A program made the translations under genes and the position numbers. Shown piece after piece: positions 46,540 through 57,669 of a DNA stretch of 64,000 nucleotides (positions within the stretch are counted from its first letter, which is position 1; each line of letters begins with the position of its first letter). The notes below the pieces were generated by a model. It made no database searches and was not told where the DNA came from. It saw only the letters and a list, made by a program, of their open reading frames with translations. Source of the stretch: Hyposmocoma kahamanoa. Its lineage: Eukaryota; Arthropoda; Insecta; Lepidoptera; Cosmopterigidae. The stretch is from NCBI RefSeq assembly GCF_003589595.1, contig NW_020653337.1, positions 5,340,055 through 5,404,054 on the forward strand, written 5' to 3'.

Positions 46540-47380
46540 CCCTAATAGATGGAAGGCGTGAAATACTAGGGATAAAACGACATGCGGTTCGAAGTCATCC
46601 CTCGAACAGAACCAAACAGCTCCAATTGGTTCCGCTCCGAATGCCGACAGCTGCTGATTTTCAGACACGAGGGAGATGAGAGGACGAAAGGGATGCAATG
46701 AAGGGACGTTCATTATTGCAACTTGTCTGTTAGAGATGGATGTTCTTGATGGTTTCCTGATGATGTGTGTTTGTATTGTTTTAGATGGCATTGAAATTTT
46801 CACTATAATGGGAACATTTGATTATATTGACACGTTTTGTTTTTGTCATTTCAACTCAATGCAATATCTCAATTTTGATGGATAGGTGCTCTATAATGAT
46901 AAGGCCGTAGATAGGTGACGTGTTATAATCAATATTAATAGTAATATCGATCAAATAAAGCATTTATTTGCATTCATTCCGCACATTTGGCCACTATTGA
47001 TTTTATTACACCAAAATTCATGGACAAATACCCCAACAAAGGGGACAATACATCAAGCGTAACATTAAACAAAACTGAACAACAATACTGTAGTTTCGAT
47101 TAGTCGCGCCCGCGGATTAGTGAGTAAAAAAAGATTGGGGTCCGTTCGACCCGACGTGTTAATTACAGGGGTTGAACTAGAGGGGCTACAACAGATGAAA
47201 GTCAATTTGCTGCTGCGACATGATACGGCTCATTTCATCGGGAGCGACAAGTGTGGCACCTGCGCTTTTTCACTGTAAGGGGCTGGCCATTGTGCTCTTT
47301 GCAAACAATTGGGGAAATTGTGTCCCATTGTGTTTGTAGGCGCAAACTGTCGAAGCGGCAATTGAATTGCTATAGTAAAA
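46540..47380. promoter_or_regulatory. Candidate senseless regulatory region with proneural E-boxes
   Basis: Repeat-free sequence directly upstream of the zinc-finger exon and less AT-rich than its surroundings. It contains two E-boxes of the RCAGSTG type used by proneural bHLH proteins: GCAGCTG (complement of 46648-46654) and GCAGGTG (complement of 47257-47263). In Drosophila, proneural factors activate sens. That they act through these sites is inference from motif and position only. Confidence 0.3.
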
Positions 47381-47513
47381 TAAACAACACTTCGTACTAA
47401 CAATACAAAGTTAATCATATATAGAGTTAATATTATGTTCTTTATAAAATAATATTCAAATTGTTTTTAATGTTACATGTTATTGTAAGTAAACTGACTA
47501 TTTTTCTTTGCAG

Positions 47514-48165
47514 AAGAAATCAAATTTGGCATCAATCGCTTAGTCGGCGAAAAGCCAGATGAAGAAGAAGAGGAACATCACAACAACAATGAACAAATCA
47601 GGCCTGAAGGTATATCGCCAGCTTCCCGCTGTGGAAGCCCATCCTGGGTTCCATCTCCGCAATCGCCAAGATCAGTTCGCTCTAGTTCCCCTGAATTAGA
47701 AGTGGATTCTCCTCCATCTTCACCCAGAAGGCCACCAGATTCTTCGCCACCACCAAAGAGATCGGAAGCCTTCTCTGTAAGCGCGTTGCTAAGACCTGAT
47801 GCACCAAGAGTTCAACCTCAAAGGCCATTTCTCTATCCTCCATTGCCATTCGCGGAGTTTCTTCGAGATGCTAGAAGTCTTGGCTTACCTGGTTGGGGAG
47901 GCTACAGCAATCTTTACCTCCACGCTGTGCAAGCAGCTGGACCCGAACTGCTACGACTTGGAGCAGCAGTTCTTGGAGCTCCAGGACCATTGTCAAGGCC
48001 TCTACCGATAGGAGATGTGTATTCTTGTGTCAAGTGTGAGAAGATGTTCAGTACTCCTCACGGTTTGGAAGTACATGCTAGAAGATCCCATAATGGGAAG
48101 AGACCCTTTGCTTGTGAGCTGTGTAGTAAGACTTTTGGTCATGAAATCAGTTTGAGTCAACATAG
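47514..48165 (+). CDS. sens: Senseless/Gfi-1 zinc-finger transcription factor, internal exon (partial gene)
   Basis: Acceptor TTTTTCTTTGCAG (AG 47512-47513). The exon starts with two bases of a split codon (phase 1) and ends CAT AG/GTGAG (phase 2). Encoded in order: [14 protein letters not shown], an acidic run (EEEEE) then HHNNN, and a Ser/Pro-rich stretch (about residues 40-80). Next come a hydrophobic/Gly region ([20 protein letters not shown]) and finger 1 at 48020-48091 ([19 protein letters not shown]). Finger 2 starts at 48107 ([19 protein letters not shown]) and is cut by the intron. STPHGLEVH and KTFGH are hallmarks of the Gfi-1/Senseless family, nuclear DNA-binding proteins that in insects drive sensory-organ precursor fate. 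No start codon is present; the N-terminus lies in upstream exon(s), possibly 27983-28108. Confidence 0.95.
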
Positions 48166-48346
48166 GTGAGTTTTATTTTTATTCACATTTTTGTTCATCT
48201 TTCTTACGTCTGCAAGCCCGTTCGCAAATTTTTGATTTTCGTACATTTGATTGTTTTTCCTTCAGAAAGAGTCCTCATATAAATTATTTTGCTAAATATT
48301 TTCCTTTATAGTTTTTTCTGTATCTTATAATCTCCCCTCTTCGCAG
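48166..48346 (+). other. Short senseless intron (181 nt)
   Basis: Donor AG/GTGAGT and acceptor TCTCCCCTCTTCGCAG are strong. It interrupts finger 2 between its first His and the following Arg-Ala-Val-His. A coding read-through would hit a stop at once (TGA 48167-48169). Confidence 0.9.
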
Positions 48347-48528
48347 GGCCGTTCACAGCGTGGAGAAGATCTTTGAATGCAAACAATGTGGCAAAACCTT
48401 CAAGCGTTCCAGTACTTTGTCCACACACCTCTTGATTCATTCAGACACCAGGCCCTACCCTTGCCAATACTGTGGCAAACGGTTTCACCAAAAGTCTGAT
48501 ATGAAAAAGCACACTTACATACATACTG
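48347..48528 (+). CDS. sens: Senseless/Gfi-1 zinc fingers 2 (end), 3 and 4
   Basis: The first G completes an Arg codon from the previous exon. AVH then closes finger 2, SVEKI links, and finger 3 is at 48372-48440 ([19 protein letters not shown]). The linker SDTRP precedes finger 4 at 48456-48524 ([19 protein letters not shown]). All C2H2 ligands are intact. [20 protein letters not shown] is essentially invariant in the family. The exon ends T-G/GTAAGT, leaving a Gly codon open, as expected before a GEKPHKC-type linker to finger 5. In Gfi proteins fingers 3-5 contact DNA, so the last DNA-contacting finger is encoded outside the window. No matching exon was found up to base 64000. Confidence 0.95.
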
Positions 48529-50859
48529 GTAAGTTATTGTTTGATACTATCACATATTAAGGTGGGGTTTATCTTTCAATTTAGGATATGGTGTTTCAAG
48601 AACAAGCTTAAGATGATTAAAAGAGCGACAAACAAAAATGTAAAACCAAATTAAATTCTCATAAGTCAAGGTTGGAGAATTACATACCAAAAATCTTCTA
48701 AACATTTGAAACTACTCAAACAAACTTTAACTCCACAAGATCCCTAAAGTAACGCAATCTCGCTTACAAATTTATGGAACCACAAACAACACAATATCAA
48801 GGCAGCGACGATAATTCAAGGAAAACTTCCTTTGAGGCCATTTACTTACTCGACATAATTCAAAGAGGGAACTCTGTCAAAACATCTTAAGCTCCCCCCT
48901 TGGCACATAATTAATATACATTAACACCTAAGACGAGGTGGGTGTTTTATAATAATCGCGTAATGCTCGGAGATACATTTGCGGTTGTATTAGAGAAGCG
49001 ATTGCGTTGCAACTACATACGGACAATGAAATTCATGAAATCTGACTTAATCATTATTTTGTACCATAACGGGTAAATTTTTATTATGTTTTTGCTTGTT
49101 AATAGGAAAATGGAATTAATCCTACTTGATTTTGTCGTGACTTTTATTGAAAACAAAATTATCGTTCCGAACTTTTTTCTGTATTTAGTTAAATTATTAC
49201 TGAAGTTAATAATAATTTACCTAATGAATAATTATCTACACAAATTGTTGTAACAAAACAATCCAATCATTATTAAGCTACTGATCGAGTTTATGATAAC
49301 TAACACTCTATATTTAAACACAAATTGATAGAAAAGCAGAAAGTCTTTGGACTTTCAAGTGTCAAGCGTGATATGTTCTTGACTGTAAAAATTTTTGATC
49401 GATTGACAAATTAATATTATTGTGATACTAAACTTACACAATATAAAAAACCTTACTAAACTACGGTGACGATATCTAGAACATTGTCTTGTTCATCAAC
49501 CATTACATCTGTAAGTTCGTATATGAGTCCCTTCATGAATATAAGATGTTGCGGTCTGTACCTCGTTCTCTCTAACACTTAAGTCGTAGAAGATTCGGAG
49601 CCCTCCACTTACCCTCAAGGGCTACTATGATTTTCAGAGCCCGTTGTCACTTTACCACAATACCCTTAATGTTCGGCAAATTCACACCTTTGGCTTTCAA
49701 ATAATTTTCTTGCTTACAATATACACATACCAGCAAATTTAACGAAAGAAAAAAGTGAAACATCTAATAGTAATGTTAATATTTAAATAAAAAATAATGA
49801 ACAGACAGTAAGTAGCATTTAAATTAACAAGTTTTAACATCGTTTTAAAACAGCCAAAGTATATTGAAAAAAAAAAAACACAATGTACTTATTTTTTGTT
49901 TCGTTACATGTTACGACGAAGCAGAAACGGCGGAAAATCAAATCAAATTCAATCAAAGTAAAAACAAAATCAGAGCGCCTTAAATAAAAACGAGTAAAAT
50001 AATCGGCCAGGCTTTTGTAAAGACTGTATTATTCTGGGAACTTTACTAGTGTTCCGCTAAATGTGCCGTGTGTGTTTACCTCGTACATAATATCATCAAG
50101 TAACTGTACAGAACGAGTAGTATAGGCAGAATCAAGATGGTCGACCACATTGTTAAGTAATAACTGTACTTAAAAAGCACCCTACAACGTATGCTGTAAG
50201 ATGTCAAACATGCTTGTGGTTTGACGATTGTCGTTGTAGTGGATTTAATACAAAAACGCTGTACTAATTCTTTAAACATTGCGTCAAAAATTCAAGCGTT
50301 GTAAAACGCCCTACATCCATCTTTACCTATTGAAATACCTACTTCGCTCCCTAGTTCATTTAAGATAAGGGTGGGGGACCTCTGTGATTCAGACGCATAG
50401 ATTCACCGTTTTTATTGCTTAGACTGTGCGTGCGAGCAGGACAAAAGTTATAATGACATTAAGCGAGAAAGAGAAAGTGAATTGAAGGGTTGGGTTAGTT
50501 ATTGGGGCACATGTTTCAAGTGATGTAGATAGGTACAGGAGGATAGTAATGAATACATTTCCATATTTTAAATTTTTAGTAGTGTTTTGTGGAAAGAGGT
50601 TTGGATTTGTTTTTCTTTTCTAAAGTTGTAGAAGACTTCAATCCAATCAATTAGATTTAAATGATACTGACAGCCATTGCCATGAACTTCCGCTATGGAT
50701 TAAACTAAATTAAAAATAATAATTTACTGGGAATAGTTGATATTTTCACGTTGACTTAAATGTACACCGTGATTTCCTTTTAACGTCCACTTAAAACCGC
50801 TTAAAATAGTAACGAATATATACACGTTTCTACTAACTACAAGATCAAGAGATCACACA
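48529..50859 (+). other. Senseless intron, proximal part
   Basis: Largely repeat-free. 48740-49030 has mixed composition with several ATTA/TAAT motifs and could be regulatory. 49050-50340 is AT-rich. The open frame at 50076-50279 is not coding-like. Confidence 0.5.
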
Positions 50860-51180
50860 AACAACTTATGAACAAAACCACACCTGATCCAACCCCGAAA
50901 CACCCCACGTGTAAATTATTAACAATATCAACTCAGCGAATAGTTGCCCGAACGGCATTTTAATCAGTGTCCCAACTTCTTGATTAATGTGCCCTCCGCA
51001 ATTTATCGTCGAAATTTTATTTATAATTACTCCCGCGAAATTAAACGGTTGAACATTAGTCAATGTCAAGATGTAGGACCGCGGCCCCCGATTTGTCACC
51101 TCACCAGAACCAGTTTAATTCGACGCTAATTGAGCTCGGAAGTTTGTTACCCCCGAACTCCTAGTACCTGTTGTTAGTAC
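50860..51180. promoter_or_regulatory. Candidate conserved non-coding element in senseless intron
   Basis: A block of balanced composition without repeats, rich in homeodomain-type cores (TAATTA, ATTAAT, AATTGAG) and GC-containing motifs, unlike the AT-rich flanks. Open frames on both strands here are short and unsupported. Regulatory function is inference. Confidence 0.25.
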
Positions 51181-51955
51181 GGCAATTTCCGACTTAATAG
51201 TTACGCTAGTTTGTGAACTGTTGAGGTAATTAATATCAGTTAGTGCTCTGAATTATTCATTTTCCGGTTTAATAATATAGGTTGACTTTGTTGAGTTTAA
51301 TTGTAATGAGTCAAGTGTTAATCTTATGCGATCTGTAGATATTGTAACGCGGAAACAATTAAGGTATAAATGCAGGTCCTTGTAGAACACCTTACAATGT
51401 CAAAAAGAATATTGCATGTCATATGCTTTTCCAATTAAAAACTCACTCTGTGACAACGGAAAAAAGACATTAAAAAACCGTTTTGCTAAAAAAGTTATCT
51501 AAACATTTCTCATTTCATTTCATGAATGTTTGATTTACCAAATGCCCCGTTAAGGTATTTTTTAAAACTCTTTCCTCTCTTAATTAGTCAGGGAATAAAC
51601 AAGTGGCACATTAGCTCTCGGAATAATTACACAGCGGCTGTTTCTATCTCTGTTTTCTTTTTTTTAAGTCAGCATTACTTCCCCAGACTCGGTTTGCGGT
51701 GAAGAATTTAAAAAGCATTTGCAAAATTGGTTTGCATTGTGATGCGATTAAAAAACATCGTGGTGGGCTTAATTGGTTACAATTATGACAGACTGGAATT
51801 TCGAAGAATTTCGCATGAGAGCTTGCATTTTTATAAATATCCGAATCTTTATTACCATTAAGACAACAAATATTGTTATGAATCTTTTAATTTGAATGTT
51901 TCCAATGTACATATATACCAGTATATTTGTACGAAAGCCGTCTCGGTGTCCTGTT
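51181..51955 (+). other. Senseless intron, unique sequence
   Basis: Another compositionally mixed stretch lies at 51590-51850 (GGAATAATTACACAGCGGC ... GTGGGCTTAATTGGTTACA). No gene or repeat seen. Confidence 0.45.
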
Positions 51956-52180
51956 TTAGTTGAACTTGCAATTACAATACCTCCTTCTCTGTCGGTCTCT
52001 GACTACCTGGGGTTTAATAGATCTTCTCCATTTACTTTTATCTTCGGTTAGGTAAAGTGCCACATACACCAGAACTGTCAGGTTTTCAGCTATCTTGTCA
52101 CCCCATAATTTTGAACTTCGTCCTCTAGTTCGTTCGCCTTTTACTTTGCCCATTGTTAAGTTTCTTGATATTGTCATCAC
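51956..52180 (-). pseudogene. LINE ORF2 C-terminal relic
   Basis: The minus strand reads MGKVKGERTRGRSSKLWGDK, then LTVLVYVALYLTEDKSKWRR. A basic GRP(S/T)-x-R/L-W-x-D stretch followed by A-x-D/E-R/K-x-x-W-R is the usual end of RTE/CR1-type polyproteins. It is the only clear LINE remnant in the first several kilobases after the zinc-finger exons. Confidence 0.65.
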
Positions 52181-53478
52181 TCTCTACGTGCGATATAGCT
52201 GAAGTGTTATAGAATACCGAGACGGCAGACGGGAACACAAGTGGCTTTTTTATAATTGCATAATTACTGTGAGTATTAAAATAAAGATCAAAATCAGAAA
52301 GAGAATGATCTAAATACGTACTAAGAAGAAAGAACAAAATTAAAAGTATAAAACACTTCATAATAGCCATTCTCGTGCCAAATGTCCTTTACTTGCTGCT
52401 CACAGCCCCTCTGATTAGTTTTTAACGCCTTTTCTTAAAAATAGCAAAAGACATTAAAGACTTCTTAAAGGCAACTTCGTGCTATGTAATTGGATTCCTG
52501 AGGCAATTCCAAGTTGGAACGGTTACAGTATGCAAATGAGATTCCCGAAAACCCTTGATTTCATTTAAAATTTCCAATTGAATTATTAAGAATTTTATGT
52601 AACTTAAAATACTCAAATATATCATTATATGGACGCAGAAAGTATTTTTAGTAACATATTTGTAATAGAAATAATTGTTAAGTAATACTTATATATATTT
52701 AAAAATAAATCAGGCAATTTAATGCGCATGTAACGCTATCTAATCTTTGTTATGAAACATAGTACAAAGTAAACATCAATGTTATATAAAATCAAAATTT
52801 ATGCGGAAAATAACATTATTTTATTATAATATTAAGAGAGAAAAAACATGTGAAAACCACAATCACTTATAAAGAGGCAAAAATAACATCTGTAAAAGTA
52901 GTCCAATCTCTCAAAACCAATTCCTCGTACAAGATTCCAGACTTCAAGTATTCAGTCCACACAAGCTGGGGGGTGGAAATCTAAGCGGTCCATAAGGAAA
53001 CGGGGGTTGAGGTGGACACAGGCAGGTTGGGGGAGGGGGGAGCCTCAGGGGGACTGAATCAAGGAGTGCTACGTGCCTGGAGTTTAATTAAGGACTCCCG
53101 AGACTCTTGGGATACTTCGATTTTTAGTGGCATTTCGTTTAATTCGTTAAACACGTACTTTAGTGAAATAGGATTTATTGCGATTGTAAAAAGACAGATT
53201 GAAAACATGTCTAAGCAAATCCTAGCTCTTGTAAGTGAAACAACAAGTACTAAATGCTATCTAGTTTCAAACACGTGATAGATTTTAAAGCTATTAATAT
53301 TTATATGGATACGTGGATTATAAGATAACACTAAACATTCCTTGACATTGAAAATGGACGGTAACTATGAGACTTTTGCAATGGGAATAGTATATCTTAA
53401 TGTGAACTAATGAAGACTATCAAACTTAGCAAATAAGGTAGTAAATAGGTAAATAGAGAACTCGTGACCGTGGAAGAA
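52181..53478 (+). other. Senseless intron, mostly unique
   Basis: 52380-52560 is repeat-free with TATGCAAATGAG and CAATTGAATTATT motifs. 52970-53100 is unusually G-rich (GGTTGGGGGAGGGGGGA). The frame at 53012-53278 has no supporting feature. Confidence 0.4.
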
Positions 53479-53788
53479 GCCGTGGTAGCCTAATGGTTTG
53501 ATCTACTGTCTTTCAAGCAGAGGGTCTTAGGTTCGGATCCGGGCTTGCACCTCAGAGTTTCTCGGAAATTATGTGTAAAATTTAATTTGAAATGTATCAT
53601 GAGCTTTTCGGTGAAGGAAAACATTGTGATGAAACTTGCACGTTGAAGAAGGTTCACAACCCTCGGAAAACGTGTGAAGTCCTCAACGTGCATTAGGCCA
53701 GCGTGGCCGACTATGGCCTAAACCCTCGTCTGAAAGGAAACCCGTGCCCAACAATGGGACGTATATATGGGTTGATGATGATAATGAA
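53479..53788 (+). mobile_element. SINE family D, full-length
   Basis: The tRNA-like head has a perfect A box (TAGCCTAATGG, 53486-53496) and a one-mismatch B box (GGTTCGGATCC, 53530-53540). The body passes GGTGAAGGAAAACATTGTGA, the GTGTGAAGTCCTCAACGTGC block and GGCCTAAACCCTCG, to a GATGATGAT tail. Other copies: 1578-1755 and 44999-45085, with possible traces at 27003-27050 and 54352-54387. The GGCCTAAACC...CCCGTGC..CA..GGG tail is a familiar lepidopteran SINE type. Confidence 0.9.
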
Positions 53789-55489
53789 GAATAAAGAACA
53801 TGCTGATAATAGAACTTTACTAAAAGATAGAAATATTATGAGTTTGTCGCAGATAAATCTTCACAAACGAAAAAATCTCAATTCAGCGCCGTCACTTTAT
53901 GTCCTCGCGTGAAACTTGAAACGAAAAGCGAACGAAAAGGGATATCACAAAACAGATTTATATTTTATTTTTCCACTATACACGTAACGGGATCTCGCTG
54001 GGGATGCCAACAGAGAAATCAGTACGAGATTTTTTTCTCACGCGAAAAATGACAGTTGAATTTGTATGCCGGGAGGTCCGCTCACACCCATACAATATTA
54101 GGCACTCCCAGAGGAGAAGGATAATTAAATTAATGTCCTCAGCCCTCTTGGCCCCACGTTCCGTTCCAAGTAACCCGACACCTGCATTGTTTTCACTCGA
54201 GATCTATTCGATGTGCTTTTACTTGTTATTTTTAGACTTCTGTGTTTTAGCGCTTGTGTTTTGAGGTAGCGTGTATCTTATTTCGATTAACCTTTATGGT
54301 GAGTTACCTTATGTTGTATTGATTTACATGTCTTATTTTTTGCAATGTTTCAGTGCCCAGTGGGCCATATAAATAGGTTGATCTCAAATTTACCTTTGTT
54401 GAAATGAATACTTTCATAGAGTACTTATCTTCATCACTCCTTCATTACTTATAATATCGCGTAATGGTTCACATTTCAGGCTTTCTACAGTCATACGTTC
54501 AGATTTTAAAGCTTTATAAATATTGTAGTTAAGTAAAAAGCTTTTAGGTAACTAGTTCAGTTCTTAATCTTCATAATGGGAGCTTCGAAATCACGCCTGA
54601 ATCATTTATTATTAATACTTCGTTATTAACGTATGGGGACTTTAATAATTTACGATTTTTTTTTAATAAAAACTAAGTGGTTCTGCTATACATCTATTGA
54701 AATAAAAATCGAAAAAGAAATCACGCATACACCTCCACCCTTCACAAGTGATATCACTTAACTGTTCTAACTAGCTCATGTGCAACCGGAGTACCGTCGC
54801 ACGCGCCGCGTAATTCAATAAACACATTATCGCGATTAGCTAGTGAGCCCCCTGCTGCGTTACGATCGGCCCCGTGTGTTTACGAACTTAACCGAACCTA
54901 CGAGTATTTGAAACATATAACGGTTTTGGATGAGTAATATGGATTGCCAGTTAGAATTATTAGAATTAAAATATTAATTTCATTGAATATCATGATAGTA
55001 ATTGACTTAGTCTCACAGGTCTGCTGAGTCGATCTGTAGGTGGTAAGAGCGGTAGGCCCCGGTTTGGCAAATAGACGCTGGTTTGAACCTAGTCGGATCT
55101 AACAATTCTTTTTTATATTTGTTTGTTTTTTGTAGCAATAATCATAATAATTTGCCAGATAACTGTGCCGATTGCCTGACCGCAAAACACGTAATTCTCT
55201 CTGCTATGAGTACTACTACTATGAATTTTAAAAGAGCTCGTTTCCCAAACTGGTCGTGACGGGAATCAAAAGCGGGATCTCTTCACGTGTCTCACCATAG
55301 TGCTAACCACTTGGTCACCAATGTCGACATAGTAGTGTGTAACCGACGTGACAATTTCAACTATATTTTGCTTATCTATTAAATAAAGATTAATTGACAA
55401 CTACTGGTTAAATGTGTTTTGAAACTTAATAAGATAGAGAATTTAATGAAAAGACAACAACTTTTTATTCTTTGAGCTTTTATTTATAA
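53789..55489 (+). other. Senseless intron with tRNA-like repeat traces
   Basis: 54352-54387 is a SINE D tail fragment. 55020-55100 (GGTTTGAACCTAGTCGG) on plus and 55235-55330 on minus (GGTGACCAAGTGGTTAGCAC) look like eroded tRNA-derived SINE heads. 54760-54900 is a GC-richer, repeat-free block of possible regulatory interest. Confidence 0.4.
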
Positions 55490-55730
55490 TATCAAGTGAT
55501 GACACTCAGACCTTTAAATCACAGAGTAGCAGTATAGCTCCTTGTGAAAGAGTTCGTCCAGGGAAATACCTTACCTATTTCTGCGGCCAAGCAGTAATGT
55601 CAGTATTACTGTGTTCCGGTTTTGAAGGATCAGGGTGCTGGTGAAATTGCAGGCACATGGGACTTGTCAACTTACTGCTTGACGGCAGAATTAGGTAAGA
55701 TACTGCCACTTCCCTGGGCGAAACTCTTAA
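55490..55730. mobile_element. Repeat family A mosaic (+/-/+)
   Basis: Three family A segments are fused. A plus 5' piece (55490-55525: AATATCAAGTGATGACACTC..TTTAAATCACA) joins a minus 3' piece (about 55526-55676: GTAGCAGTATAGCTCCTTG ... GACTTGTCAACTTA), which joins a plus 3' piece (about 55675-55727: CTGCTTGACGGCAGAATTAG ... CCACTTCCCTGG). Such a switch-back suggests template switching or repeat-mediated rearrangement. Confidence 0.8.
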
Positions 55731-57105
55731 AATATCCTGATAATAAACTTGTTGTAATGTTTAACCGGGAAATTTCTGACGCATTAAAGAAAACATGCAA
55801 GCGAAAATTTTACATTCTTCTGTTCAGCCAGACATTTCTATACAACCCTGTCTGTTCAACCATCGCTATAAACTTAGTTGTCTCTTATCTATATCATGAT
55901 CTGTAATCCCAATGGCTAGGTCACTACAAATGAAGAATTGGTTCAAACTACTCCCAAAGGAGCCAACGTCAGATTTTATTGGCCGATTCTGTGATGATCA
56001 TTAGTTCTTTATTCAGATTGGGGGGACCGTTGGGATTTTAAATTAGAACAGGGAGTTTTCTATATTCAAATTGTAATATCTACTTGAAAAATGGATAAAA
56101 TTAATTAGGGACATTATTTTGAAAAGCTCGTTACAAAAACACTGTTATAAATAATTAAAAGTAAGAAGTGCACAAAATTCTTTGTTAATGTTAAGTAATA
56201 TTTTATTTTTCTTCGCATTCAATCAGTAAAGATAAACAAAACAATTAAGCTTTATTTTAAACAAAGTTGCACAATATTTATCGCTGGACTTATATCCTTT
56301 ACGAATAAATCCATTCATTAACAACATATTAATGCTCGTTAACTGATACTTCGTTATAAAAATTAACGAAAACGGTAATTTTGAGATATACCTAATACTG
56401 GACGATTTAAAACCAGCCAGTGGGTAAACCGCCTCTTTTTAATAGTTCAATAGACCCCATTACTTTGAAATTGGAACGAAATTCGAAAAGTGTCACTTAC
56501 CACGTGGAATGTATGTAAAAAGTGGGTGCCGCTTCAGACGTTCGATTTTTGAATGATCATCCGAGGGTAACTTTGTAATACTGGTCGTATGCATTCAAGG
56601 GCACGTGTCGTTGGCGTGCGCCCTCGTCACCCTATATTGAAGTGATTATTTATATAATAAATTTAATTGTAAATTGGCTTCTGGCTTCGGTGTCTTTATA
56701 AGTGCGGTCGCTTACTAAAAACTAGAGCAGTATTTTTACTTTGTAAAGTTGATTCGTATACATTTTATTGAACCTTCCTTTCTGTCTGCAATCGAGGAAT
56801 TGTCGTAGCTTTTTTTTTAAATATACTTCTACCTATTGATTCGTTTTACAATCATCCTTGGATTTTTATTTAAAAATGCACTCTAATGATGCGAATGTGT
56901 GTTAATTTGATGCGATTCGCTGATTGGCTTTAGAGCGCAGGGTGTGGCGCGTGACATGCGCGTGACTGTAAAAAAGTTTATCTTTTTTTTTAAACCTTGG
57001 CTAACTTTATTTCTGAGACCAGATATCTATGTGAGATATATAAATGGGTGTTCCGTTTATTTTAGAACGTTCAAAATGTGAACATACAGTGTAAAATATT
57101 TATTA
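55731..57105 (+). other. No gene recognised (senseless intron)
   Basis: GC-richer islands at 56505-56640 (GGGCACGTGTCGTTGGCGTG) and 56935-56970 (GGTGTGGCGCGTGACATGCG) stand out in AT-rich DNA. No coding frame. Confidence 0.4.
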
Positions 57106-57176
57106 AAAATCAACCTTATGGTAAGTTTTTTTAAACAATTGAAAGTGCATAAACTTATTTAGATAAGGTTGATTTT
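57106..57176. repeat. Bulged 71-nt hairpin, pre-miRNA-like shape
   Basis: A 13-bp perfect outer stem (57106-57118 with 57164-57176) continues after a bulge into a 7-bp stem (TAAGTTT 57122-57128 with AAACTTA 57151-57157) and a 22-nt loop. Size and bulging resemble a microRNA precursor, but a MITE core would look similar. Confidence 0.5.
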
Positions 57177-57427
57177 GTTTTATCAGACTTGCAGGTCGGC
57201 ACCGATCATAAAGAAGCTGATTATAAATGTCTTTGTAATTTATGTTACTTTATTGTATCGGATAATAATATCTTCTCTTACAATACTAATTTTGTAACTT
57301 ACAATCAATGTCATACATGGTACAGACAAAGGTGACCTATATAAATATGCGTAATTCAGAAGAAAATCCCATTAGATAATGCATAATTTTTACCCTACTG
57401 AAGTTTTTTTTTATTTTAATTTATTAT

Positions 57428-57669
57428 TAAGACCAAGTGACGAACAAGTTGCCCACCTGGTGATAAGTGACATACCTGTCCATAACAGTTGCAGTACCGC
57501 TCAGGGCTTTAAATCACGAAGATCTAAGGAGCACTGCCACTGCGTCAGTCACCCTGAGACCTAAATTGACAAGACCCAGGGGCCTGTACTTTCATCAGAA
57601 CCCTGACCCTTCAAAACCGGAACGCAGTAATGCTCACATTACTACTTGGTGGCAGAAATAGGTAAGGTT
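57428..57669 (+). mobile_element. Repeat family A, 3'-truncated
   Basis: GACCAAGTGACGAACAAGTT start. It runs through hairpin 1 and hairpin 2 (GCAGTAATGCTCACATTAC) and ends at GGCAGAAATAGGTAAGGT. Confidence 0.85.

Noticed and set aside
48360..48560. Zinc-finger ORF read as a stand-alone small gene
   Set aside because: Its start is an internal Val codon; it is an internal senseless exon, and the last residues of the ORF are intronic.
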